Below, piece after piece: positions 28,601 through 37,405 of a stretch of 64,000 bases of DNA (positions are counted from its first letter, which is position 1; every line of letters begins with the position of its first letter). The position numbers were made by a program, and so were the translations under genes. The notes under the pieces were generated by a model. The model saw only the letters and a program-made list of their open reading frames with translations, was not told where the DNA came from and did not search any database. The stretch is from Gracilimonas sp. GTDB taxonomy: Bacteria > Bacteroidota > Rhodothermia > Balneolales > Balneolaceae. The stretch lies in NCBI RefSeq assembly GCF_014762685.1, contig NZ_JABURM010000005.1, positions 1,178,001-1,242,000 of the forward strand. The letters run 5' to 3'.

Positions 28601-29842
28601 CCAGAGTGGATTCCGCCGGGTGAACAGGTAAATCTTGATGGCTCATCCTCCACTGCCGAAGATGATTTTTCTATGGTTGAGTGGGAAATTCAGGACCAGG
28701 GACAGACGATTACAAGAGAAGGATTACAAACAAGCTATCGCTTTACTGAACCCGGGGAATACCTTGTAACCCTCAACCTGGAAACAAATTCAACCGCAGC
28801 CTGTAACACGGCAACCCTTACAAAATCAATCCGGGTGAATGCGCCCCCGGTCATTAACTGGGAGTTGCCGGAAAAAGTAGCTGCCGGAAGCGACTTGCGC
28901 CTTGATGCCATGGGATCACTTGATCCCGATGGTTATATAAAAGAATATAACTGGTATTACGATGGCGAACTTCTCAGTACCAATTCAGCTGAAATGATTA
29001 AGGCCATAGAACCTGGCTTTCATACCGTTACCCTTGTTTTAAAAGATAATTCACCTACTTCGAATAATACGGCAAGGGAAGAAAAAACCTTTTTTGCCAA
29101 TAACGCTCCAAAGCCAAAAATCACGACTTCACGAGTCAGGTATGTAGGTGAAGAAATTTTCTTGACCGGAAGCCCTGATCAAGATATTGACGGTGACCGG
29201 GTAACAAATCAATGGCTGATTAACGGGAGGCCAATACAGGGTTCTTCCTTCATTCCAAAAAAGCCAAAGAAATATTACATCACTTTACTCCAGGACGATG
29301 GGCAAGGAGCTCCAAATTCAGTTGATTCCACAATTGTGGAAATCACCCCAAAAGACATCCCAAAAATAGATCCTGATTACCCAAAAGCTATTATAAAAGG
29401 CAGGGCTATTACCCTGAATGAATTGAATATTCCATCTGGCTGGCGGTTTTCGGTGAACAATAATTTTACTGACCGATGGGTGGCTCAAACTGCAGGAGCT
29501 GACAGCCTAAATTTATATTGGTTCCTCGATGGAAAAGCCATCTACAGCAGGAAATTTCCAATCACTGTAAAAGAGAAACTTGGCTTTGCACAAAGTACGA
29601 CCATTATTGAAATGGACTGGAACCCTGTAAATCCATCCACCATCCTTGATGCCCCTGAAGTAAACAGAAAAACATCAGAAGTAAAATATACCTGGTTTCA
29701 AAATGAAGAAATTATTGGTTATGGAGCACAGCAAGAGCTTCCTTTAGCTCAAGGTGAAAACCGGTTTTCCATTCAGGTAGAAGACTTAAGAGTAGCACAC
29801 TCTACACCGGCGGAAGCAGAAATTATTATTATCACTGAATAG
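25607..29842 (+). CDS. Large secreted PKD-repeat protein (about ten PKD-like domains)
   Basis: Starting at ATG 25607, 4 bases after the FecR gene, the 1411-residue product has a signal peptide (about 1-24) and an N-terminal beta domain to about residue 340. About ten tandem PKD-like domains of 85-95 residues follow from about 368 to 1245. They carry the hallmark loop variants SYDPDGT, SFDEDGV, TYDADGD, SYDPDGD, SLDPSG and SLDPDGY, and the WDFGDG or WEFGDG strand in the best matches. A separate C-terminal domain spans about 1250-1411. No sorting tail, membrane anchor or enzyme domain was seen. PKD proteins commonly mediate surface adhesion, polysaccharide binding or matrix structure. The frame is open upstream to 25457, but only the 25607 start gives a signal peptide. 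Confidence 0.85.
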   Translation: MKKQFLKTLAILIVWSICVFPVKAQELYLTVAGKQSELVSDHSPEQYDIWIKPGDNAGNAILQIYDAGLGGRADNQTITNSPNTATTFRLYSFDDVYLSTSNTPVKKRTSSSPIKTLTTRNEENYIDQWVDFTDITNRENGFILRVTVDNGEDTNNFKLRLVDGSGRQIKNDSWQVITFDLSIGIFDLPANEALQLKPYQSQNTVQPFEVSGDVNSNAEILDRFGNTYALDKPLIPETVSGTENNWVLSLSGSENRMNNLMIHGGNQPALWIYDATFTAFQKPDLTITQIPTIRCTEKSFELTSQHLNAQALQAAQWQINGRTLGTGISPSLSFVSRGEVTLNVRVPNTLSPFPEFWNVRQDVLINEPPIARLETAKTVIGPNQILTLSAESSYDLGGRKLNYYWFVDGQLEGTEPTFEFSAAREGTHIISVRVNNGGQIPNCSNSQRQIRIQIDNDALSDTSPDKIIVRRIEAPAVSSNATVAFGYTSSGDSTVDASSSYTWVLGDGTTIAGQNITHTYEKTGTYQVALHIDDGKGRNNSIQTKQHTIIINKFPEASFEIPEIVGANNSFIVDGTSSFDEDGVITSYEWFIDGEPAASGPTPSLEIDTPGEHVISLKVRDNSGNEIAQSVASNKVWANHSPVLKWSTSPDIVGPGDEITFNAEGSYDPDGTIERIFWTFQDGTVIEGEEATRSFKESGVHYFTLTGVDNEGVANSEFSVEGTVNVNHTPYIVTESVIRSNSLDIQLDGSRTYDADGDPLNFEWTLPDGSKRSETSFSWKAPEFGVHIFGLKVNDSRGLPNSSAEKTIRVLINRPVKAVVDSLILSCSGQTILFNSSQSYDPDGDPFNVHWDFGDGQTSNRANPSYIYDRPGIYGAKLTMSDGISEKATVTKIPVIIGDSPVAKMNLAGADSTICVDTALDFDGSGSLDPSGALPSLLWEFGDGTVETGPKIRHVFTEPGVYPVSLTVEGSGSINCGNMNQVRSTIRVIEGPKAVYEVPEWIPPGEQVNLDGSSSTAEDDFSMVEWEIQDQGQTITREGLQTSYRFTEPGEYLVTLNLETNSTAACNTATLTKSIRVNAPPVINWELPEKVAAGSDLRLDAMGSLDPDGYIKEYNWYYDGELLSTNSAEMIKAIEPGFHTVTLVLKDNSPTSNNTAREEKTFFANNAPKPKITTSRVRYVGEEIFLTGSPDQDIDGDRVTNQWLINGRPIQGSSFIPKKPKKYYITLLQDDGQGAPNSVDSTIVEITPKDIPKIDPDYPKAIIKGRAITLNELNIPSGWRFSVNNNFTDRWVAQTAGADSLNLYWFLDGKAIYSRKFPITVKEKLGFAQSTTIIEMDWNPVNPSTILDAPEVNRKTSEVKYTWFQNEEIIGYGAQQELPLAQGENRFSIQVEDLRVAHSTPAEAEIIIITE

Positions 29843-29956
29843 AATTTTAAATTAATTATTATTAGTAACTTATAGATTAATATTAAGTTTTATTTTAAAT
29901 CAAAAAGATGGTAATATTGAATGCTTTATAATTCTAATTAAATCATCAGGCTTCTT

Positions 29957-31309
29957 TTGAAGATTGTTATTATAGGTGCCGGCGAGATTGGATATGATCT
30001 GGCAAGTGTATTATCTACTGAAAAACATGATGTTACGGTAATGGACCGGGATAAAGATTCCCTTTCCAGAGTTTCTGATTCTCTTGATGTGCTGCCCATA
30101 GAAGGAAATGCTACTTCCGTTAAAGACCTGGTTAATGCCTCCGTTGGTGAAGCCGATATTCTGATCTCTGTAACCAGTATCGATGAAGTAAACATGATAT
30201 CCGGAATGATCGGGAAACGACTGGGAGCAAAAATGGTGATTGCCCGAATACGCAGTGACGAATTCTCTGATGAAGACTCCCCGATCACTCCTTCCGACCT
30301 CGGTATCGATGTGATGATTCATCCCGAGTTAAGTGCCTCCCATGAAATTGCACAGCTCTTAAAGCGCTCTTCCGCAAGTGATGTTATCAACCTCGCTGAG
30401 GATCGGATGCAATTAATTGGTATCCGTCTGGAAAAAGATTCCCCCCTGATAAATAAATCTTTAAATGAATATGCTGCAGCTCACGCTGACTTAACCTTTC
30501 GTGTCGTTGCCATAGGCAGGCGTGGAAGAACCATTATTCCCAATGGTTCGGTTAAATTACAGGCCTACGATCAGGTTTTTATACTTGCCGAAACCAAAAA
30601 CATTAATGGTGTGGTTAAAACCACCGGAAAAAAGGAAACCGAACTCAATACCATAATGATTGCCGGCGGATCAGGCATGGGTGCTATGATTGCCCGGCTG
30701 CTATGCGCCGATGAATCTAAAAACTGGACCATCAAACTAATTGAGCCCGATTACAATATTGCCGAAGACTTAGCCATTGAGATGAAAGAGGTAATGGTTT
30801 TACACGGTAATCCCACCGATCCTGATTTGTTGGTAACTGAAGGCATTAGCGAGATGGATGCTTTTATTGCCGTAACCGATGACGAAGAGTCCAATATTAT
30901 TTCCTGCCTGATGGCCAAACACCTGGAAGTAAAAAAAACGGTGGCCTTGGTTTCAAAACCCGATTTTATCCCACTGGCACAAACAATAGGACTGGACGCC
31001 GTAATAAATAAAAAGGTGGCGGCATCCAACGAAATTCATCGCTATGTACGCCGCGGAAATGTAATCTCTGTAACAGAATTAAGGGGAATAAAAGCTGAAG
31101 TAATAGAATTAGAAGCCGCTTCTGAGTCAAAAATCACCAAAAAACCCATTAAAAAATTAAATCTTCCGGAAGGTTGTGTAATTGGAGGCGTTCTATGTGA
31201 CGGTGCTGTTGAAATTGCTACCGGTGAAACCCAAATACAATCCAATGACAGGGTTATCATCTTCTGCCTCCCTGCTGCCGTTGATAAAATAACAAAGCTT
31301 TTCCAATAA
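29957..31309 (+). CDS. trkA: Trk potassium-uptake regulatory subunit TrkA
   Basis: The 450-residue cytoplasmic subunit gates K+ uptake in response to nucleotide. It contains two RCK modules: a Rossmann loop KIVIIGAGEIGYDLAS at the N-terminus and a second loop IAGGSGMGAMIARLL at about 235, each followed by a TrkA-C domain (the second around 370-450). The start codon appears to be TTG, because the frame begins directly at KIVIIGAGEIG and no upstream ATG fits. Its stop overlaps the trkH ATG by 1 base (TAATG), a coupled pair. The 115-base gap before it shows no clear promoter. Confidence 0.92.
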   Translation: MKIVIIGAGEIGYDLASVLSTEKHDVTVMDRDKDSLSRVSDSLDVLPIEGNATSVKDLVNASVGEADILISVTSIDEVNMISGMIGKRLGAKMVIARIRSDEFSDEDSPITPSDLGIDVMIHPELSASHEIAQLLKRSSASDVINLAEDRMQLIGIRLEKDSPLINKSLNEYAAAHADLTFRVVAIGRRGRTIIPNGSVKLQAYDQVFILAETKNINGVVKTTGKKETELNTIMIAGGSGMGAMIARLLCADESKNWTIKLIEPDYNIAEDLAIEMKEVMVLHGNPTDPDLLVTEGISEMDAFIAVTDDEESNIISCLMAKHLEVKKTVALVSKPDFIPLAQTIGLDAVINKKVAASNEIHRYVRRGNVISVTELRGIKAEVIELEAASESKITKKPIKKLNLPEGCVIGGVLCDGAVEIATGETQIQSNDRVIIFCLPAAVDKITKLFQ

Positions 31310-32823
31310 TGGCTTTAGTCTCCAATAGCTCCGCTCCGCGTGCCAACATTGACTTTTTTATGGTGTTGGGGATCCTCGGTGCCTTTATTTTCTTTATGGG
31401 GTTCGCTCTGTTGATGCCTGCCGGTGTTGATTTAATTTATGGACAAGATACCTGGCATTCCTTTTTAGTTTCTGCTGGCATTGCTTTTTCCCTGGGAGGA
31501 CTTCTGTGGTATTTTTTCAAGCCGCAACAGGAACTCCGTATCCGTGAAGGCTTTTTGATTGTAAGTTTAACCTGGCTTTCCCTCTCCCTTGTAGGTGCAC
31601 TGCCCTTTGTGATATCCGGTGTACTTCCCAGTTTCACGGATGCGGTATTTGAAACCATGAGCGGCCTTACCACCACTGGCTCAACTATTTTGGGGGGAGC
31701 CACCAGTGATGGTTTTCAAAACCCACAAATCGAAGATATTCCAAAAAGCTTTCTATTTTGGCGTTCCCTGGCCCATTGGTTGGGCGGAATGGGAATCATT
31801 GTACTTTCATTGGCTATTTTGCCCTTATTAGGTATTGGAGGTATGCAATTATTTCAGGCGGAATCGCCCGGCCCCACCACCGATAAACTTACTCCCCGTG
31901 TTCAGGAAACCGCCAAGCTGCTTTGGGTAGTATATGTGGCCCTCACAGGAGCGGAATTCCTGTTGCTTTGGGCGCACCCGTCTATGGATTGGTTCGAAGC
32001 GATTAACCATGCATTTTCCACGCTGGCAACCGGTGGATTTTCCACTCAAAATACCAGTATTCAGGCTTTTGACTCGGCTTATATAGATTGGGTCATCATT
32101 GTATTTATGTTTCTGGCCGGTATCAACTTTGCCATGCATTTCCGGCTTTTCCGGGGGGATGCACAATCCTTCTTTGCTAACCGTGAAATCCGGTTTTATA
32201 CGCTCATAATTGGTATTGGAATTCTCATCATTTCAGGCTCTCTTTTGGTGATAGATAAATATCCCATCTTTGAAGCCCTGCGTTATGGAGCTTTCCAGGT
32301 TTTAGCTATTGTAACCACTACCGGATTTGGAACAGACGATTATGAAATATGGAATACCATCGGTGCCTTTTTCCTGTTTCTCCTTTTCTTTACCGGAGGT
32401 TGTGCCGGCTCCACTGGCGGAGGTATCAAAATGGTCCGATGGATGATTTTGATTCGCAACACCGGCCGGGAAATTAAGCAAATCGTTCATCCCAAAGCTA
32501 TTCTGCCTGTTCGAATTGGTGATCAGGCCATCAGCCAGCATATACAGCGGACGGTACTAAGTTTCTTTATCCTCTACATCTTTATTTTTGCATTGGGAGC
32601 ATTCATTATCAGTTTATTTGGATATGATATTATGTCTTCTATTGGGGCAAGTATTGCCGCCATCGGAAACATTGGTCCAGGCTGGGGTGACTTCGGCCCC
32701 ACCGATAACTTTGCTCACCTTCCCTATCTCGGAAAATGGGTACTTATTATGCTAATGATGGTAGGCCGCCTTGAGATCTTTACCGTACTGATTATCTTCT
32801 CTCCTGCTTTTTGGAAGCAATAG
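31309..32823 (+). CDS. trkH: Trk potassium-uptake channel subunit TrkH
   Basis: This 504-residue inner-membrane protein is the K+-conducting partner of TrkA. Four pore loops carry the filter-like glycine positions: SGLTTTGSTIL, STLATGGFSTQN, VTTTGFGTDD and AIGNIGPGWG. About ten hydrophobic helices follow the superfamily arrangement. It is coupled to trkA by a 1-base overlap. The terminal region converges on the FAD-protein gene; an imprecise GGTTGGGCA...TGCCC..CCAACC structure between them may end both transcripts. Length is typical. Confidence 0.94.
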   Translation: MALVSNSSAPRANIDFFMVLGILGAFIFFMGFALLMPAGVDLIYGQDTWHSFLVSAGIAFSLGGLLWYFFKPQQELRIREGFLIVSLTWLSLSLVGALPFVISGVLPSFTDAVFETMSGLTTTGSTILGGATSDGFQNPQIEDIPKSFLFWRSLAHWLGGMGIIVLSLAILPLLGIGGMQLFQAESPGPTTDKLTPRVQETAKLLWVVYVALTGAEFLLLWAHPSMDWFEAINHAFSTLATGGFSTQNTSIQAFDSAYIDWVIIVFMFLAGINFAMHFRLFRGDAQSFFANREIRFYTLIIGIGILIISGSLLVIDKYPIFEALRYGAFQVLAIVTTTGFGTDDYEIWNTIGAFFLFLLFFTGGCAGSTGGGIKMVRWMILIRNTGREIKQIVHPKAILPVRIGDQAISQHIQRTVLSFFILYIFIFALGAFIISLFGYDIMSSIGASIAAIGNIGPGWGDFGPTDNFAHLPYLGKWVLIMLMMVGRLEIFTVLIIFSPAFWKQ

Positions 32824-32884
32824 CGGTTGGGCAAATTGATGCAATAAAAAGCTATGCTGCCCCTGGCACCAACCTCTTACCATT

Positions 32885-34435
32885 TCACTCTGCTTTAATA
32901 CGTCCCGCGCATTTCATCCCATCCATTGCCGCAGATACAATGCCGCCGGCGTAGCCTGCTCCTTCCCCGCAGGGATACAATCCTTGAATCTGAATATGCT
33001 GCAAAGTCTCCGGATCACGCGGAATTTTTACCGGGCTGGAAGTTCGCGTTTCCGGAGCATGTACCACCGCTTCGTTGGTGAGATAGCCTCTCATACTTTT
33101 ATCAAACTGAAGAAATCCTTCTTTCAGGCTTTTGTGAATAAAATCGGGGAGTACAGAACCGAGTTCGACAGAAGTAATGCCGGGGGCATAGGAAGTATTC
33201 GGTAAGTCTTCGGAGACTTTCCCTTTAATAAAATCACGCAGTCGTTGGGCCGGAGCGGTTTGTGTCTTCCCACCTTCCAGCCAGGCTTTTTGTTCGATGG
33301 ACTTCTGAAATTCCATCGCCGCCAAAGGGCCGTGTTTGGCAAATGGTTTGAAATCTTCGGGACTTAACTCCACAACGATGCCTGAATTAGCCGTAGCACG
33401 TGCCCGCCGGGAGGAAGACCAACCGTTGGTCACAATCTCACCGGGGGCTGTGGCACAAGGCGCAATCACCCCGCCGGGACACATACAAAACGAATAAACC
33501 CCGCGATTCCCTGCTTGCTTGGCAATACTGTAAGCCGCCGGAGGCAGATAGTCTCCCCGGGATTCACAATTGTATTGAATGGAATCAATAAGTGCCTGTG
33601 GATGCTCAACCCTGACCCCAATCGCCAGCGGCTTCAGTTCAATGGCTATTCCTTTACGATGAAGCAGCTTGAAAATATCCCGCGCAGAATGCCCGGTTGC
33701 CAGAATCACATTATTAGCATAGAATTTGGTGCCATCTAGCGCCACTACTCCTTTGATTGCCGATGAATCAGTTATCAGGTCCGTAACCCGCGTGTTGAAA
33801 TGAATTTCTCCCCCATTCTGCAAAATACATTCCCGCATATTGCCAACGATACCCGGTAATTTATTCGTCCCAATATGAGGATGCGCTTCCACCAAAATTT
33901 CTTTCACAGCTCCAAAGCCGACAAACAGTTCCAGCACCTTTCGGGTATTTCCCCTTTTTGTGGAACGGGTGTATAGCTTGCCGTCCGAATAAGTACCCGC
34001 TCCTCCTTCCCCAAAACAATAGTTCGAATCTTCGTTTACCAAATGATTTACGTTGATTCCCTTCAGATCGGCGATGCGTTCTTTGGCATCTTTTCCACGC
34101 TCAATGATCACCGGCTTCAGTCCTCTTTCCATCAGCTCCAATGCAGCAAACAGCCCGGCCGGACCGGCTCCGATGATAATTACCTCCTCCGCATTACTTA
34201 CATCTGGATAATCCGGGAGCGATATTTCTTCCGACTCATATTCCTCATTGATATACAGGCGGATTTTCAGGTTTATATAAGCCTGCCGGGCCCGGGCATC
34301 AATGGAGCGCTTGAGGATTTCGATATGGTGAATATCTTCCGGGTCAAGCTTCTCTTTCTGAATAATGTAATCACGTAGCAATGGGCTTTGTCCGGCTACT
34401 TCCGGCAGCACCCTGATCTGTATTTCTTTCTGCAT
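32885..34435 (-). CDS. FAD-dependent dehydrogenase-like protein (COG2509 type)
   Basis: The 516-residue protein has an N-terminal 90-residue segment typical of this family (VLPEVAGQSPLLRDYI), then an FAD dinucleotide loop (VIIIGAGPAGLFAALELM) and the family signature FGEGGAGTYSDGKLYTRS. A second nucleotide-like motif (NNVILATGHSARDIF) and a C-terminal flavin-contact sequence PCGEGAGYAGGIVSA are present. Relatives are annotated as uncharacterised FAD-dependent dehydrogenases; substrate and pathway are unknown. It stands alone, convergent with trkH. Cysteines in YSFCMCPGG may be functionally interesting. Confidence 0.85.
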   Translation of the reverse strand: MQKEIQIRVLPEVAGQSPLLRDYIIQKEKLDPEDIHHIEILKRSIDARARQAYINLKIRLYINEEYESEEISLPDYPDVSNAEEVIIIGAGPAGLFAALELMERGLKPVIIERGKDAKERIADLKGINVNHLVNEDSNYCFGEGGAGTYSDGKLYTRSTKRGNTRKVLELFVGFGAVKEILVEAHPHIGTNKLPGIVGNMRECILQNGGEIHFNTRVTDLITDSSAIKGVVALDGTKFYANNVILATGHSARDIFKLLHRKGIAIELKPLAIGVRVEHPQALIDSIQYNCESRGDYLPPAAYSIAKQAGNRGVYSFCMCPGGVIAPCATAPGEIVTNGWSSSRRARATANSGIVVELSPEDFKPFAKHGPLAAMEFQKSIEQKAWLEGGKTQTAPAQRLRDFIKGKVSEDLPNTSYAPGITSVELGSVLPDFIHKSLKEGFLQFDKSMRGYLTNEAVVHAPETRTSSPVKIPRDPETLQHIQIQGLYPCGEGAGYAGGIVSAAMDGMKCAGRIKAE

Positions 34436-34504
34436 GTCCTGAAAATAAGGAATTGGATACTGCTAATTCACCCGGTTATGCCATTTTTATTTTCTCTAAT
34501 CACC

Positions 34505-36013
34505 TTACTGACTCTCCTTGTTTTTGGGTAGTGTAAACGTAAAAACACTTCCATTGTCAGGCTCACTATTTACCCAAATCGTTCCCCCGTGCATTTCTGC
34601 AAAATCAATACACAGATCTAACCCAAGACCGGAACCTTTTTCTCCCTCAGTCCCGGGAGTCGTGTATGTACTTTTTTTATTTAATATTTTTTTCAGTGCA
34701 TCCTCTTCAATTCCCACTCCCTCATCAATCACCGATATTTCTACCTCCTCACTTGTTTTCTTTGCCTGAACAACAACTTTACTCCCGGATTGAGAAAACT
34801 TAATACCATTTACAATAAGATTTCTCAGGATCGTTTTCACCATGTTTGCATCTGCATGTACGTAAATGGTATCAGGAACTTGATTTTCCAGCTCGATTTC
34901 TTTGGACTCAGCATTTGATCTTATAACATTGAATACGGAATCCGTAAGATCGGAAAGAGATAAATTTTCAAGATCCGTGGTTACTTCCTGGAATTGATTT
35001 TTTGACCAAGCGAGCAGATCCTCCAATAATTCATGAGTATTCTCTGTTCGTTTCTTCACTAATTTCAGGTATTCAAAAACTTCTTCTTTAGAGAGACCCT
35101 CAAAGTCCTCGAAGATCATATCATAAACACCCCGGGCACCGGCAACGGCATTTCTGAGATCGTGGGATATTACAGAAAAGAGTTTGTCTTTTTGCCTGTT
35201 CAATTCTTGTAGTTCTTTATTTTTCTCGGCAAGCTTATTTTCCGTTTGTTTCTGTTCTGTGATATCCATGAAGGTACTAACTACCCCATCTCGATATTTC
35301 ACAACTTTGCTGTGATACCAGAATACCTCCCCCTGCTCATTAATGTGCTGATATTGAAACTCTACAGGAGAACCTTCAAGCACTACGGTTTTAAATTGAT
35401 TCAATATTTTTTCTTTAGCCCTATCAGCAACTGCCGAAGTTATCCTCTGCCCAACAAGCTCTTTCTCCGATGCACCGGTTAAAATTTCCGCTGATTTATT
35501 AATTTGGGTAATTTCAAAATCAATAATGATATCCTCAGAATCCCTTACCGCATCAAACACCATAATTCCTCCCGGAGAGGTATTTAGGACGCTTCGAAGA
35601 AGCAATTCATGGTTTTTTCGATCTGTTATATTTCTTACGGCTCCTAAATATCGAGGAGCATCTCCGTTCTCAAACTTTGATAACACCGCATTATACCATT
35701 GAATTTTCCCCTTAGTCTCAATGCTATAGTCAAAATTATATTGTTTTTGACCTTGATCTAATTTGTGAAAAGCCTCATCTAGCTTTTTAGTTACATGAGG
35801 CGGCAATACTTCTTTATAGCTTTTTCCTAAAAAAGCTTCCTTAGGCAGAATTAATTCATCCTCGTGATTCGTAGCTATATAATCTTCTATTATCCCATCC
35901 GCAGTGAATACAAAGAGCAAGTCGTGAAAAGCATTCAATATGGATTTTAAATAATCAGTCATAATTAACCAATCTTTGAGGCCCTTCAACATTTCGCCCT
36001 TAAATAAATTCAA
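34505..36013 (-). CDS. Soluble PAS-PAS sensor histidine kinase
   Basis: The 502-residue protein has no transmembrane segment. Two PAS domains occupy about residues 20-135 (DYLKSILNAFHDLLFVF start) and 140-260 (LLRSVLNTSPGGIMVFDA). A short coiled coil precedes HisKA with phospho-acceptor His284 (VISHDLRNA). The ATPase carries N-box LIVNGIKFSQSG, G1 DEGVGIEEDA and G2 GSGLGLDLC. Other ATGs at 35992 and 35962 are possible starts and would not remove a domain. No response regulator is adjacent. It lies 170 bases downstream of the nitrilase gene on the same strand; the cytoplasmic signal is unknown. Confidence 0.88.
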   Translation of the reverse strand: MNLFKGEMLKGLKDWLIMTDYLKSILNAFHDLLFVFTADGIIEDYIATNHEDELILPKEAFLGKSYKEVLPPHVTKKLDEAFHKLDQGQKQYNFDYSIETKGKIQWYNAVLSKFENGDAPRYLGAVRNITDRKNHELLLRSVLNTSPGGIMVFDAVRDSEDIIIDFEITQINKSAEILTGASEKELVGQRITSAVADRAKEKILNQFKTVVLEGSPVEFQYQHINEQGEVFWYHSKVVKYRDGVVSTFMDITEQKQTENKLAEKNKELQELNRQKDKLFSVISHDLRNAVAGARGVYDMIFEDFEGLSKEEVFEYLKLVKKRTENTHELLEDLLAWSKNQFQEVTTDLENLSLSDLTDSVFNVIRSNAESKEIELENQVPDTIYVHADANMVKTILRNLIVNGIKFSQSGSKVVVQAKKTSEEVEISVIDEGVGIEEDALKKILNKKSTYTTPGTEGEKGSGLGLDLCIDFAEMHGGTIWVNSEPDNGSVFTFTLPKNKESQ

Positions 36014-36183
36014 ATGGATACTATCCTATATCCTACGATCCAATTTATTAAGAAGCTCAAGACCCGACCTTAAAGCAACCATCAGGCCAATGCTGAAATT
36101 GTTCTAAAATGTACCACGGAAAAGGATCATTTCGAAATCGGCAACCAGAAATCATTCTATACCGACGCTTTACGGTATTATTA

Positions 36184-37104
36184 TCACTTGCCTCTATTTT
36201 TTACTCTAAACTCGAAAACATCCGGCCTTGCATAATGACCCACCACGTCAAACATTCGCTTAGCCGCTAAGATATCCTGAAGATTGATATCGGCGTATAA
36301 AATACCTTCCTCAGCTTCCAGAGGGCCTGCCAGCAATTGTCCGTTAGGTGCTACAATACAGCTGTTGCCCGTATTGATCCATTCTCTGCCTTCCGGGTAC
36401 AGCTTTTTAAATTCGTATTCATCCGGTATATCCTCCATTTTCAGCGCCATGCAGGTGCTGATCACAAATAGTCCGCCTTCTCTTGCTACGTGCTGCATGG
36501 TTTGCAGCCAATTGGGGCTTTTATCCCATGTCGGGGAAGCTAATATCTGGGTTCCGCTTTCATAAATGGCATTCCTGGCTAAAGGCATAAAATTCTCCCA
36601 GCAAATAAGGCCGGCTATCGTTCCGGCTGAAGTGTCATAAGAACGCAAGCTGTCTCCTGCCCCCTGCGACCACACCAGTCGCTCCCCTCCCGTGGGAATA
36701 AGCTTTCGGTGTTTTCCTATAATCTTCCCTTTATCACTGATAAATAGCAGGCTGTTGAATAAGCTGGCACCGCTCGTTTCAGAATTCCGTTCATGCAGGC
36801 CCATCACCACATTGATACCGGCCGATTTAGCGGCCTTACAGAGCTTATCGGTAGTTACTTCGGGAATGGACACTGCATTTTCCACCAGCTTCACGTACAA
36901 TTCATTCAAATCAGCACCTTTGCTGTTTGGGATCAGCCAAACCCAATCCGGGTATCCTGAAATAAATGCTTCGGGAAACACAACCAATTTCGCTCCCTTT
37001 TTGCCGGCCTCTGAGATGGCATTACATGCTTTTTCTACTGTTTTTCCCTTATTTAGGAATATGGGCGTAAGCTGTGCCGCAGCCACTTTTATATTTTGGA
37101 TCAT
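36184..37104 (-). CDS. Nitrilase-type carbon-nitrogen hydrolase
   Basis: The 306-residue protein shows the complete nitrilase-superfamily triad: Glu45 (FPEAF), Lys134 (KHRKLIP) and Cys168 (LICWEN). The sequence GYPDWVW and the CWENFMPLAR block resemble true aliphatic or aromatic nitrilases rather than amidases. Nitrilases convert nitriles to carboxylates and ammonia; the natural substrate is not predictable. A clear Shine-Dalgarno sequence precedes the start, unusual here. The gene looks isolated, with a PAS kinase downstream on the same strand. Confidence 0.85.
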   Translation of the reverse strand: MIQNIKVAAAQLTPIFLNKGKTVEKACNAISEAGKKGAKLVVFPEAFISGYPDWVWLIPNSKGADLNELYVKLVENAVSIPEVTTDKLCKAAKSAGINVVMGLHERNSETSGASLFNSLLFISDKGKIIGKHRKLIPTGGERLVWSQGAGDSLRSYDTSAGTIAGLICWENFMPLARNAIYESGTQILASPTWDKSPNWLQTMQHVAREGGLFVISTCMALKMEDIPDEYEFKKLYPEGREWINTGNSCIVAPNGQLLAGPLEAEEGILYADINLQDILAAKRMFDVVGHYARPDVFEFRVKNRGK

Positions 37105-37108
37105 ATTT

Positions 37109-37116
37109 TCACCTCT
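37109..37116 (-). promoter_or_regulatory. Ribosome-binding site of the nitrilase gene
   Basis: The - strand reads AGAGGTGA 4 bases upstream of the ATG at 37104, a strong Shine-Dalgarno match in a window where most genes lack one. Confidence 0.65.
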
Positions 37117-37405
37117 AATGATGATTATAACCGATCTTTTATGCCAACTATAACGGAGGAATAAACGTAAAGATGAGGATATAATGGAGAATTTGAACCT
37201 GACATCCTAATAGAAAAAGGTTCTTCAGACCGGTGTGTTATTAGGAATAATATCGTTTCTCAGTGCCCTCAATTAGAACGGGGTTATGAGTGATCTCACT
37301 GCCGGGGCAAGTTGATTGCAGCCGAAGTACATCGGCACTATTTATTGTTTCAATGACAAGGTTTTATATGTTATTATTATTGGACTAAATAATATAATTA
37401 TACAG
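37117..37405. other. Intergenic region between nitrilase and DUF389 genes
   Basis: This divergent region of about 290 bases holds both promoters, none confidently recognised. A small hairpin (GCCGA/TCGGC near 37320-37336) lies inside it. The DUF389 frame remains open upstream to 37316, but that extension has no supporting start signal. No RNA gene or repeat seen. Confidence 0.5.

Noticed and set aside
26708-29340. PKD repeats as a possible DNA tandem repeat
   Set aside because: The units are diverged at the sequence level; no exact DNA repeat is visible, so this is protein domain repetition only.
37320-37336. Short GCCGA/TCGGC hairpin before the DUF389 gene
   Set aside because: A 5-bp stem is common by chance and there is no associated T-run or motif.
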